DNA of 38,428 bases from Candidatus Blautia equi (GTDB taxonomy: Bacteria; Bacillota; Clostridia; Lachnospirales; Lachnospiraceae): contig JAGHUU010000118.1 of NCBI GenBank assembly GCA_018064695.1, forward strand, positions 1 to 38,428, given 5' to 3'. This document shows positions 8,325 through 17,598 of the stretch, piece by piece (the first letter of the stretch is position 1; every line of letters starts with the position of its first letter). A program made the translations under genes and the position numbers. Below the pieces are notes generated by a model, which worked only from the letters and a program-made list of their open reading frames with translations, did no database searches and was not told where the DNA came from.

Positions 8325-10130
8325 TCAGCCTGTCTGCGTCCGATACAGACCGGCGTATTGTCCGTTCTTTGCCATGAGTTCTTCATGGGTTCCCATCTCT
8401 TTGATCTTACCGCGGTCCAGAAGAATGATAAGATTTGAATCCCGGATGGTAGAGAGACGATGTGCGATGATGAAGGAGGTTCGGCCCTCTGTCATGGCCA
8501 GCATCGCTCTTCGGATCTTCTGCTCCGTTACGGTATCCACGGAGCTGGTGGCTTCATCCAGAATGAGGATAGGCGCATCCGCCAGCATTGCTCTTGCAAT
8601 GGTAATGAGCTGGCGCTCGCCCTGGCTCAGCACGTTGCCGCCACCGCCCAGGACTGTATCGTAGCCTTTTGGAAGGCGGCAGATCATCTCATGGGCACCG
8701 GCTGCCTTTGCGGCATCCTCCACCATTTCTCTGGTGGCTTCCGGGTGGCCGTAGCAGATATTGTCGTGAACGCTCATATGAAACAGCGCAGTATCCTGCA
8801 GTACGATGCCAAAGGCATCTCTTAAATCTCTTCTTCTGTAATCCCTGATATCTTTGCCATCCAGAAGAACCTGTCCATCCGCCACATCGTAAAATCTCGG
8901 CAGAAGATTGATGATGGTTGTTTTTCCCGCACCGGTCTCGCCTACAATAGCCACCTTGGTGCCGGCCTTCACCTCCAGGTTCAGTCCATCCAGGATCAGC
9001 CGCTCCGGGGTATAGCCGAAGGACACATTTTTAAACGTGAGATTTCCTTCGAATTTGTCACATGGAACCGCATCCTCAGAATCCGCAGGCTCGCTCTCCT
9101 CATCAAAGATGACAAAGATTCGCTCCGCACCTGCCACGGCAGTCTGGAAAGTATTGTAAATGTTGGCGATATCTGAAAATGGTCTGGAAAGCTGTCTGCT
9201 GTAGAGCACAAAGCTGGATACCATGCTGAGAGGAATCAGCCCCTTTGCCGCCATAATTCCGCTGACCGCTGCTACAGAGAGAAAGCTGAGGTTGTTGATG
9301 ACATTCATAAGCGGCATCAGAAATCCGGACCAGATAAGAGCCATGGTCCCCACTCTTCTGAGCTCCTCATTCTCCCGCTCGAACCGCTGATACATGGCTT
9401 CCTCTCTTCCGTAGGCTTTCACCATGGAGAGACCGGAGATGCCCTCCTCAATTTCGCCGTTCATGCGGCCTAAGAATTCCTGCTGTCGGCGGAACATCTT
9501 TCTGGTCTGTCCCGTGATGGCTTTTGTGAGCAGAAACACCAGAACTACCGATACCAGTGAGATCAGCGTCAGCACAACATTCAGGGATAGCATGATGGAC
9601 AAAACACCCACGATGGTAAATCCCAGCATCAGAAGCTGTGACAGGGAATCGGAGATTGTGGTGCTGATATTATCTACGTCGTTGGTCAAACGGCTCATGA
9701 GGTCGCCGTGGGTATTCTGATCAAAATAGGCGAGGGGCAGCTTTTTCATCTTCTCAAAGAGGACTTTTCTGATATGGGCAACCACCCTCTGTCCAAGTCC
9801 TGCCATCAGGTACTGCTGCATAAATCTGGAAAACCAGTCGCAGAGATATACGCCTGCTAATAACGCAAGAAAATAATAAGCTTTGTTTCCGGTATCGATC
9901 TGATCGATAGCTTTTCCTATAAAAAACGGAGATAAAATGGCGGAAACCGATGCCAGGCCGGAGAACATGAGGATCCAGCCCAGGCCTCTTTCACTGTCGC
10001 CTGTCAGTTCCCAGAGTCTTCGGAGGGTGCCCTTCATGTTTTTCGGTTTTACCGCAGCCTGCAGTCTTCCTGCCGCGCCTGCGCCAAAGCCCGGTCGTCC
10101 CATCTGGGGCGGCTGCTGTTTTTCAGCCAT
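8325..10130 (-). CDS. ABC transporter, fused permease/ATPase (heterodimer subunit)
   Basis: TM domain + GETGAGKTTIINLL, LSQGERQLITIARAMLADAPILILDEATSSVD. Confidence 0.93.
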   Translation of the reverse strand: MAEKQQPPQMGRPGFGAGAAGRLQAAVKPKNMKGTLRRLWELTGDSERGLGWILMFSGLASVSAILSPFFIGKAIDQIDTGNKAYYFLALLAGVYLCDWFSRFMQQYLMAGLGQRVVAHIRKVLFEKMKKLPLAYFDQNTHGDLMSRLTNDVDNISTTISDSLSQLLMLGFTIVGVLSIMLSLNVVLTLISLVSVVLVFLLTKAITGQTRKMFRRQQEFLGRMNGEIEEGISGLSMVKAYGREEAMYQRFERENEELRRVGTMALIWSGFLMPLMNVINNLSFLSVAAVSGIMAAKGLIPLSMVSSFVLYSRQLSRPFSDIANIYNTFQTAVAGAERIFVIFDEESEPADSEDAVPCDKFEGNLTFKNVSFGYTPERLILDGLNLEVKAGTKVAIVGETGAGKTTIINLLPRFYDVADGQVLLDGKDIRDYRRRDLRDAFGIVLQDTALFHMSVHDNICYGHPEATREMVEDAAKAAGAHEMICRLPKGYDTVLGGGGNVLSQGERQLITIARAMLADAPILILDEATSSVDTVTEQKIRRAMLAMTEGRTSFIIAHRLSTIRDSNLIILLDRGKIKEMGTHEELMAKNGQYAGLYRTQTG

Positions 10131-11838
10131 TGTCCTCACCTCCGATCTGAGATCTAAAGATATCCTGATAAAGACGGCAGTTTTCCATCAGCTCCTCGTG
10201 GCTTCCGTAGCCCACTGCCCGTCCGTTTTCCATACATAAAATGTGGTCTGCTCTTCGAACCGTGGAGATCCTCTGGCTGATAAGCAGCACAGTCATATCT
10301 TTTGAATGCTCCCGGAGACCTTTTAAAACCTTTGCCTCTGTGTAGGCATCCAGCGCACTGGTGCAGTCATCCAGGATCAGGATCTTTGGATGGCGGAGCA
10401 GTGCCCGGGCCAGAGAAAGTCGCTGCTTCTGACCGCCGGATAGGTTCACACCGCCCTGCCCAAGCAGAGTGTCATAGCCTTTTTCCTGGCGCTGGATGAA
10501 TTCCTCCGCACAGGCAGCCTCTGCGGCGCGTTTTACTTCCTCTTCGGAGGCATCTTCCTTGCCCCAGCGAAGGTTGTAGCCTATGGTTCCGGAGAAGAGA
10601 AGCGCTTTTTGAGGCACCACTGCAATGGCTTCCCTTAAGGCGTGCTCCTCCATAAGATTCACGTTCACACCGTCAATGAGCAGTTCTCCCGCACTGACAT
10701 CATAGAAGCGCGGCACCAGATTGATGAGGGTGGTCTTTCCGGAACCGGTAGCACCAATAATGCCTATGGTCTCCCCTGCGTGGATCTCCAGATTCATGTC
10801 CATGACGGAAGGGCGGCCGGCACCTGCATAGGTAAAGCTCACATCTTTAAAACAGATATCTCCCACAATTTCCTTCACCAGGGGATCTGCGGCACTTTTC
10901 TGCGCAGGCTCCTCCTCAAGTACTTCCTGAATACGGTCTGCGGAAGCTGTGGCGCGCACGGCCATATTTAAAATGTTGGACACCATGCCAAGGGCAAAAA
11001 GCACCTGGGTCATGTAGTTGACGGACGCCATAACTTTACCGATGGGGATGGTTCCTTTGTATCCTGAAAGGAGAAGAAGGAACACGATACCCAGGTTCAC
11101 CGTAAGGTTGATAAGTGGACCGAAGACAGCCATCACTCTGGTTGCAGACATGCCTGCCGCTGCCAGATCATCCGCTGCGCTGTCAAATTTTTCCTGCTCC
11201 TGGTCCTCACCGCCAAAGGCTTTCACCACGCGGATGGAGCTTAGGAACTCCCGGCTCACATCGTTGATCCGGTCCAGTTTTTTCTGCAATCTCTGGAATC
11301 TTGGGTACCCCAGCTTCATATTTCCTGCGATCAGGCAGGCCGCAATGGCCAGGATCACCACCATGACCGGAATCAGCTGTGGTGTCTGGATGATGATCAT
11401 CAGGATGGCGCCCACACAGGTGATCGGGGCTTTGACCATGATGCGCATGCATCCGTTGATAAAGTTCTGCATCTGTGTCACATCGTTTGTGATGCGGGTA
11501 ATGAGAGATGCCGGCTGCAGGCGGTCGATATTTTCAAAAGACAGGGTCTGAATCTTTCTGTATAAGTCGCTTCGAATCTCCATGCCTATGAGCTGGGAGG
11601 TTTTGCTGGCATAGATATTACGCATTACTGCGCCAATGGCTCCAAGAAATGCTATGCCAAGCATCCAGACGCCGTATTTCAGAATCAGCTGTACATCCTC
11701 CTGCTTTACGCCCCGGTCAACGATCCAGGACATCATCATGGGCTGCAGCAGATCCGCGCCGGATTCCACGGACAGGAAGAAGATGGCTGTGAGAAACATC
11801 CACAGATGACTTCTCACCCTCTGTATCATTAATTTCAT
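10123..11838 (-). CDS. ABC transporter, fused permease/ATPase (heterodimer subunit)
   Basis: GATGSGKTTLINLVPRFYDV, LSGGQKQRLSLARALLRHPKILILDDCTSALD (non-canonical D after Walker B: one degenerate catalytic site). Confidence 0.93.
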   Translation of the reverse strand: MKLMIQRVRSHLWMFLTAIFFLSVESGADLLQPMMMSWIVDRGVKQEDVQLILKYGVWMLGIAFLGAIGAVMRNIYASKTSQLIGMEIRSDLYRKIQTLSFENIDRLQPASLITRITNDVTQMQNFINGCMRIMVKAPITCVGAILMIIIQTPQLIPVMVVILAIAACLIAGNMKLGYPRFQRLQKKLDRINDVSREFLSSIRVVKAFGGEDQEQEKFDSAADDLAAAGMSATRVMAVFGPLINLTVNLGIVFLLLLSGYKGTIPIGKVMASVNYMTQVLFALGMVSNILNMAVRATASADRIQEVLEEEPAQKSAADPLVKEIVGDICFKDVSFTYAGAGRPSVMDMNLEIHAGETIGIIGATGSGKTTLINLVPRFYDVSAGELLIDGVNVNLMEEHALREAIAVVPQKALLFSGTIGYNLRWGKEDASEEEVKRAAEAACAEEFIQRQEKGYDTLLGQGGVNLSGGQKQRLSLARALLRHPKILILDDCTSALDAYTEAKVLKGLREHSKDMTVLLISQRISTVRRADHILCMENGRAVGYGSHEELMENCRLYQDIFRSQIGGEDNG

Positions 11839-11858
11839 TTTTATAGCCTCATTTCAAA

Positions 11859-11886
11859 AATACCCCCGGCCGAATTTCAGCCGGGG
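11859..11886 (-). terminator. terminator downstream of aldo/keto reductase
   Basis: CCCCGGC...GCCGGGG stem with TATTTTTG on the minus strand. Confidence 0.7.
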
Positions 11887-11923
11887 ATTCCCTTGTCAGA
11901 CAATGCTGTTTTCTATCTGATAA

Positions 11924-12931
11924 TTATTCACCGAAATCGGCAGCTACTTTTTTCAGCATCTCGCGGATTGGCAGATGGTATGGGCATCTGGTCTCGCAGG
12001 CACCGCACTCTACGCAGGCGGAAGCTTTTACAGGCAGGGTGCTGTAGCGGTCTTTTGCCCAGTTTCCAAGGTCGTATCTCTGGAGATAGCCTGCAAACAG
12101 GAATGCGCCAGGAATGTTAATGCCTACGGTACAAGGTGCACAGTAGTTGCATCTGCGGCAGAAGTTTGTTCCAAGTGCGTCACGCACCTTCTGGAAACCT
12201 GATTTCTCCTCCTCGGTGAAAGCGGAGGTGTCGCAGCATGCTGCAATATTCTGCTCGATCTCTTTCTCCTCAGCCATGCCTGGAATTACTACGCTGACTG
12301 CCGGGTTTGCACAGATATAGCGAAGTGCCAGAGTGGCATCCTCAATGGCACCGCCTGCCAGTGGTTTCATGGCTACAAAGCCGATGTTCTTCTCTGCACA
12401 TTTTTTAATGAGTTCCTCGCCCTGGCTCTCCACGATGTTGTATGGGAACATGATGGTCTCCACCCAGTCCAGAGAAAGGGCTTTTTCAAAGACCTCTGTG
12501 GAATGTGCGGTGATACCGATGTGGCCGATCTTTCCGGCTGCTTTCGCTTCCATAAGGGCCTCAAGCGCGCCGCCCTCTGCCAGTACCTGGTTCAGCTGAT
12601 CCATGCTTGGGTTGTGAACCTGATAGAGGTCAATGTAGTTGGTGCGAAGATTGCCAAGACTGATGTCAATGTCCTTAGCCATAGCCTCTTTGGTGCGGGA
12701 CATACTCTTGGTTGCAAGAATAAATTTGTCACGGATGCCCTCCAGCGCATAGCCCAGGTAGGACTCGCTGACGGTATAGCCTCTGGCTGTGTCAATATAG
12801 TTCACGCCCTCTTCCATCAGGCGCTGCATAAGCTTCTTTGTTCCCTCAGCATCGATCTTCTGAATCGGAATTCCACCAAATCCAATTCTGGAGATCTGAA
12901 GTCCGGTCTTTCCAAGCGTAGTATACTGCAT
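11924..12931 (-). CDS. aldo/keto reductase with C-terminal 4Fe-4S ferredoxin-type domain
   Basis: MQYTTLGKTGLQISRIGFGGIPIQ, YIDTARGY; CRRCNYCAPC and CVECGACETRCPYHLPI clusters. Confidence 0.92.
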   Translation of the reverse strand: MQYTTLGKTGLQISRIGFGGIPIQKIDAEGTKKLMQRLMEEGVNYIDTARGYTVSESYLGYALEGIRDKFILATKSMSRTKEAMAKDIDISLGNLRTNYIDLYQVHNPSMDQLNQVLAEGGALEALMEAKAAGKIGHIGITAHSTEVFEKALSLDWVETIMFPYNIVESQGEELIKKCAEKNIGFVAMKPLAGGAIEDATLALRYICANPAVSVVIPGMAEEKEIEQNIAACCDTSAFTEEEKSGFQKVRDALGTNFCRRCNYCAPCTVGINIPGAFLFAGYLQRYDLGNWAKDRYSTLPVKASACVECGACETRCPYHLPIREMLKKVAADFGE

Positions 12932-13119
12932 ATATTTTTCCTCGCGTTTCTTTTACTTTCCGCTCCGCGCACTCTCCACGATGCACATCACTTCCTCCAT
13001 GCTATCACGATTTTGGTTGTTTTACAATTTATTCTTTACCTATAATCGAAGCAGGTCAGCGGTGAAAGGAAGCGGACTTAACATCCCTTTGCTATATTTC
13101 CGGCATCCTGGCGGGGTTA

Positions 13120-13395
13120 TGCCATCGGAAAACGCAAAAACGCTTCTAGATGGCAGGGGCTTTGCCATCTGAATTGTTGGTTTCTTACTTGGATGGTACA
13201 TTTTCAGCTAGGTTTACCATCTATAATCAAATCTCATGAATCCAATGGCACGAAATTACCATCCGATAGCGCGTAGGCTTCTTCCAATGGCAAAAATCAG
13301 CAGAAAATTGCCATCCGATTTCCAAAAAGATTTTCAGATGGCAACCCCCCGCTAAACACTACCATCTGACAACGGAGAAGCATGTGTGGATGGCA
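13120..13395. repeat. array of six ~36-bp inverted-repeat units TRCCATC-N~22-GATGGYA
   Basis: Units at 13120-13155, 13163-13198, 13215-13250, 13257-13292, 13309-13343, 13360-13395; spacers 7,16,6,16,16 nt. Confidence 0.85.
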
Positions 13396-13421
13396 AAGCA
13401 ATCGCACCGCGCTGAACGATA

Positions 13422-13450
13422 ATGACAATTCAGAGACAAAACTGTATAAT
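13422..13450 (+). promoter_or_regulatory. candidate promoter of the kinase-NfeD-FloA operon
   Basis: ATGACA/TGACAA near 13422, TATAAT at 13445-13450, ~16-17-bp spacing. Confidence 0.55.
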
Positions 13451-13515
13451 ACAGATAATACCTGTTTTTTTCGCAAAGAGAATGCGATATCTTTACACTA
13501 CGAGGTGAAGACAAG

Positions 13516-14250
13516 ATGACAACGAGTTTGATCCTGAGTTTGCTGGCGGCGGTGGTGCTTACGCTTTGTATTCTGGTGATTCTGATCCAGTATCTGAGAG
13601 TGAAGCGCAGCTACGAGGCAATACTGACAAGCTATGAAAATCTGGAACAACTGAACAGTACCATGCGGGCCCAGCGGCACGACTATCTGAACCATCTGCA
13701 GGTGGTATACGGGTTGGTGGAGCTGGAAGAGTATGAGGAGCTTAGAAGCTATCTGGAACCTGTCTACAAGGACATGATGAAGACCGGAAAAGCGCTGAAG
13801 ACTTCCATACCTGCCTTAAACGCCCTCATCAGCGCCAAGAGCGCCGAGGCAGAGCGGGCGGACATCGATATGTATATCGAGACGAAATCAGATCTTAAAG
13901 ATCTTGGCATTCCGGACTGGGAGCTGTGCAAGGTTCTTTCCAACATCATCGACAACGGCATCACGGCCCTGGAAGAGAGGGAATCGGATAAGAAAATGTG
14001 GGTGGACATCCACGAGACAGAAGATTCCTACCGGTTTGAGATCGCCAATAACGGACCGATGATCGATGAAAAATGGAAGAAAGAGATTTTCAGGCAGGGT
14101 GTAACAAGTAAAAAAGAACAGGGACATGGAATGGGACTCTTTATTGTAAGCAATGTCTTAAAAGCCCATCTGGGCGAGCTGGAGCTGGAATCCGGTGAGG
14201 CAGAGACCAGATTTCGCATTACATTTCCCAAAAACAGAAAGGAGCTGTAA
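13516..14250 (+). CDS. GHKL sensor histidine kinase (Spo0B-like dimerisation helix, single N-terminal TM)
   Basis: RAQRHDYLNHLQVVYGL (H-box), NIIDNGITALE (N-box), GHGMGLFIVSNVLKAH (G-box). Confidence 0.88.
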   Translation: MTTSLILSLLAAVVLTLCILVILIQYLRVKRSYEAILTSYENLEQLNSTMRAQRHDYLNHLQVVYGLVELEEYEELRSYLEPVYKDMMKTGKALKTSIPALNALISAKSAEAERADIDMYIETKSDLKDLGIPDWELCKVLSNIIDNGITALEERESDKKMWVDIHETEDSYRFEIANNGPMIDEKWKKEIFRQGVTSKKEQGHGMGLFIVSNVLKAHLGELELESGEAETRFRITFPKNRKEL

Positions 14251-14724
14251 ATGGAGACAATCACTATTATAGGAATCGTTCTCCTGCTGGCGGGCTTTGT
14301 CCTGGCCGGGTGTGAGATGATCCTTCCGGGCTTCGGTGTTCCGGGAGTTTTATCCCTCATCAGTTTCACAGCAGGAATCTATCTGAGCGCAGCCTCCCTG
14401 GAGCAGGCACTTATGATGATCGTAGTGATCCTGGTGATCCTGGCGGTGATGCTGACCATTGTGATCGTATTTTTCCATTCCTCCAAGGTAAAATCCCCCA
14501 TCAAACTGGAGGAGGAGCTTGGAAAAAAAGAGAGCTTTATCAATTCCGAGGACCTGGCTTACCTGATCGGCAAAAAGGGCATCACCACTTCCGTATTAAG
14601 ACCAACCGGCAAGTGCGAGATCGACGGTGTTCTTCTGGAGGTCAGAAGCGAGCAGGGATTCATTGAGATCGGAAAAGAAGTTACGGTAATTAAAATTCAG
14701 GGAAATACTATTTTGGTAAGATAA
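14251..14724 (+). CDS. NfeD family membrane protein
   Basis: TM helices + C-terminal OB-like GKKGITTSVLRPTGKCEIDGVLLEVRSEQGFIEIGKEVTVIKIQGNTILVR; adjacent to floA. Confidence 0.85.
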   Translation: METITIIGIVLLLAGFVLAGCEMILPGFGVPGVLSLISFTAGIYLSAASLEQALMMIVVILVILAVMLTIVIVFFHSSKVKSPIKLEEELGKKESFINSEDLAYLIGKKGITTSVLRPTGKCEIDGVLLEVRSEQGFIEIGKEVTVIKIQGNTILVR

Positions 14725-14742
14725 TAACAGGAGGTTTTGATT

Positions 14743-15717
14743 ATGATTTGGGAAACAGCACTTATCGGCGTTATCTTAGTAGCATTGATCATCTTTTTTG
14801 CAACCGTTCCGGTGGGACTTTGGATCTCCGCCACAGCAGCAGGAATCAAGATCAGCATCTTCAACCTGATCGGTATGAAGCTCCGCCGTGTAAAACCTGA
14901 GAAGATCGTTATGGCTCTTATAAAAGCTACAAAAGCCGGCCTGAACGTGAAGGTAAACCAGCTTGAGGCCCATTATCTGGCAGGCGGCGATGTGGACAGC
15001 GTGGTAAACGCACTGATCGCAGCTGAGAGAGCAGGCATTGCCCTTTCCTTTGAGAAAACATCCGCCATCGACCTGGCAGGACGTGACGTATTTGAAGCAG
15101 TAAAAATGAGTGTAACCCCTAAAGTTATTGAGACAGACCGCGTATCCGCAGTGGCAAAGGATGGTATTGAGCTTCTGGTAAAAGCCCGTGTGACTGTACG
15201 TACCAATATTGAGAGACTCATCGGTGGTGCCGGTGAGGAGACTGTCATTGCCCGTATCGGTGAGGGTATTGTAACAACGGTAGGTTCCTCTGAGACCCAC
15301 AGCGCAGTTCTGGAGAACCCGGATAACATCTCCAAGCTGATCCTGGAAAAAGGTCTGGATGCAGGTACCGCATACGAGATCATCTCCGTGGACATTGCAG
15401 ATATCGACGTAGGACGAAACGTAGGCGCAAACCTGTTAAGCCTGCAGGCTGAGGCTGAGAAAGTCATTGCTCAGGCAAAAGCTGAGGAGAGACGTGCAAT
15501 GGCAGTTGCTGTTGAGCAGGAGATGAGAGCAGAGGTAGTAAAAGCCGAGGCAGAGGTTCCGCGTGCCATGGCAGAGGCCCTTAGAAACGGAAACGTAGGC
15601 GTTATGGACTACTATAAACTGCAGAACGTGGCAGCCGACACCGAGATGAAGAAGAACATCGGTTCCGGCGCATCCGCTTACGCTGATACCAAGGGCAGAG
15701 AGAAAAGCATTCAGTAA
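14743..15717 (+). CDS. floA: flotillin-like protein FloA
   Basis: [69 protein letters not shown]. Confidence 0.93.
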   Translation: MIWETALIGVILVALIIFFATVPVGLWISATAAGIKISIFNLIGMKLRRVKPEKIVMALIKATKAGLNVKVNQLEAHYLAGGDVDSVVNALIAAERAGIALSFEKTSAIDLAGRDVFEAVKMSVTPKVIETDRVSAVAKDGIELLVKARVTVRTNIERLIGGAGEETVIARIGEGIVTTVGSSETHSAVLENPDNISKLILEKGLDAGTAYEIISVDIADIDVGRNVGANLLSLQAEAEKVIAQAKAEERRAMAVAVEQEMRAEVVKAEAEVPRAMAEALRNGNVGVMDYYKLQNVAADTEMKKNIGSGASAYADTKGREKSIQ

Positions 15718-15770
15718 TACGATCCTTAGAGATCGGAAAAAGAAACTTTCAGCAGAGGAAGGCGCGATTC

Positions 15771-16511
15771 ATGATCAAGGTAATGCTTGTTGAGGATGAG
15801 GAAAAGATCAGGCATATTTTAAAGAAGATGATCGAAAAAGTGGAAGGCTTTCAGGTGACGGCAGAGGCAGAGTCCTTTGCCGCAGCCATCTCTCAGTTTT
15901 CGGTGGAGAGGCCTGATGTGGTTTTTGTGGATGTGGACTTAAACGGCGACAGCGGACTGGAGTGTGCCAAAGTGATGGTAAATCTGGATCCAAAGTTAAA
16001 AGTGATCTTTGCCACCGCCCACAGCGAATATATGGCCAACGCCTTTGAGATCTATGCCTTTGATTATTTGGTGAAGCCTTTTGATATGGAGCGTCTCCAC
16101 AGAACGCTTCGAAGGATCCAGGCAGCAGGCGATGTGCAGGACTCCGGGCGCGCAGCAGTGGTTTCTCACTCTGACAGGGAAAAAGAAAACGGAAGACTGA
16201 TGATCAAAGGAAAAGAGCAGATCCTCTTTGTGGATAAAAAGGATATTGCATTTGTGGAGCATGCGGAGAGCACTACATTGGTGGTGACGCAGAAAGAGAC
16301 CTATAAGTGCAGCACCTCCTTATCCGAACTGGAGCAGAAGCTCACCGGCGATTTCATGCGCAGCCACCGATCCTACATCATCAACACCTCCATGATCTCC
16401 AAAATGGAGCCTTACGGAAGATGGACCTATGTGGTACATTTTAACGGAATCAAAGAAACCGCCCTCATCACTTCCCAGAAGTATGAGGAGCTGAAGAATC
16501 TCTATTTATAA
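15771..16511 (+). CDS. LytTR family response regulator
   Basis: Receiver MIKVMLVEDEEKIR...VFVDVDLNGDSGLE...DYLVKPF; LytTR FMRSHRSYIINTSMISKM. Confidence 0.92.
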   Translation: MIKVMLVEDEEKIRHILKKMIEKVEGFQVTAEAESFAAAISQFSVERPDVVFVDVDLNGDSGLECAKVMVNLDPKLKVIFATAHSEYMANAFEIYAFDYLVKPFDMERLHRTLRRIQAAGDVQDSGRAAVVSHSDREKENGRLMIKGKEQILFVDKKDIAFVEHAESTTLVVTQKETYKCSTSLSELEQKLTGDFMRSHRSYIINTSMISKMEPYGRWTYVVHFNGIKETALITSQKYEELKNLYL

Positions 16512-16525
16512 TGAAAACGATCAAA

Positions 16526-16561
16526 GACTACGGAAAAAATATCCGTAGTCTTTTTCTTTTT
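16526..16561 (+). terminator. Rho-independent terminator
   Basis: GACTACGGA/TCCGTAGTC stem followed by TTTTTCTTTTT. Confidence 0.88.
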
Positions 16562-16639
16562 CAGGTCGCCCGGCGGGAGACTTGATTCTATATTTTATAT
16601 GCTATAATATGACTATAGAAACAAAGGAGGTAACAGGCA

Positions 16640-17593
16640 ATGGAAAAATGGAAGGATGGTATATGGGGACTTGTGACAGCGGATGCACTGGGTGTTCCGG
16701 TGGAGTTCAGAAGCCGCATGCAGATGGAGAAAGATTCTGTTATAGATATGAGAGAGTACGGCACCCATTCTCAGCCAAAAGGAACCTGGTCGGATGACAG
16801 CAGCATGGTTTTTGCAGCCATGGATAGTATCATCCGGAAGAAAGGTATTGATTATAAGGACATCATGACAGCCTTTCAGAGCTGGGTGTACGATGCGGAA
16901 TATACCCCACACGGTACCGTTTTTGATATAGGAAATGCCACTTTTCAGGCGATCCGCAGATTTAAGAGCGGGGATACTCCCCTCAGCTGCGGCGGCATTG
17001 AGGAGCGCGATAACGGAAACGGCTCTCTTATGAGGATCCTTCCGGTATGTCTGTACCTCATTGACAGGGAGAAGAAGTGCTGCATGTCCGCAGATGAAGA
17101 GGTGCAGACCATTCACAACGCATCTGCCCTGACCCACGCGCATCTGAGAAGCATGATGGGCTGCGGCCTGTTTTACTTCTGCGTGAAGGCTCTTGTGGAG
17201 GAAAAAGAAAATGTAAAAGAGCGACTGCAGCGCGGTCTTGATGCGGGCTTCTCTTATTATCGCAGAGATTTCAGAAATTATAAGGAGCTTTCCAACTACG
17301 ACAGACTCACAGATCTGGACAAATTTGAGAAGACCCCTGCGGGAGAGATCAGAGGCAGCGGATATGTGGTGGCAACCCTGGAGGCAGCCATCTGGTGCCT
17401 GCTCACCACAGGTTCTTATAAAGAAGCCACACTGAAGGCTGTGAATCTTGGAGAGGATACCGATACGGTAGGCGCGGTGACCGGTGCCCTGGCAGGCTTA
17501 TACTATGGAGCGGAGGACATTCCGGCAGAGTGGATCGAGGTCCTTGCCAGAAAAGAATGGATTCAGGGACTGATCGATCAGATCATAGAATAG
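16640..17593 (+). CDS. ADP-ribosylglycohydrolase family protein
   Basis: GLVTADALGVPVEFRSR, GTWSDDSSMVFAAMDSI, NGNGSLMRILPV, LGEDTDTVGAVTGALAGLYYG. Confidence 0.9.
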   Translation: MEKWKDGIWGLVTADALGVPVEFRSRMQMEKDSVIDMREYGTHSQPKGTWSDDSSMVFAAMDSIIRKKGIDYKDIMTAFQSWVYDAEYTPHGTVFDIGNATFQAIRRFKSGDTPLSCGGIEERDNGNGSLMRILPVCLYLIDREKKCCMSADEEVQTIHNASALTHAHLRSMMGCGLFYFCVKALVEEKENVKERLQRGLDAGFSYYRRDFRNYKELSNYDRLTDLDKFEKTPAGEIRGSGYVVATLEAAIWCLLTTGSYKEATLKAVNLGEDTDTVGAVTGALAGLYYGAEDIPAEWIEVLARKEWIQGLIDQIIE

Positions 17594-17598
17594 AAGCT

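Noticed and set aside
8460-8825. Plus-strand ORFs within the ABC exporter genes
   Set aside because: Antisense to strongly conserved NBD motifs; no independent support.
13120-13395. Possible CRISPR array
   Set aside because: Only ~7-10-nt arms are conserved, interiors and spacers are short and irregular, and no cas genes are present; better described as an inverted-repeat array.
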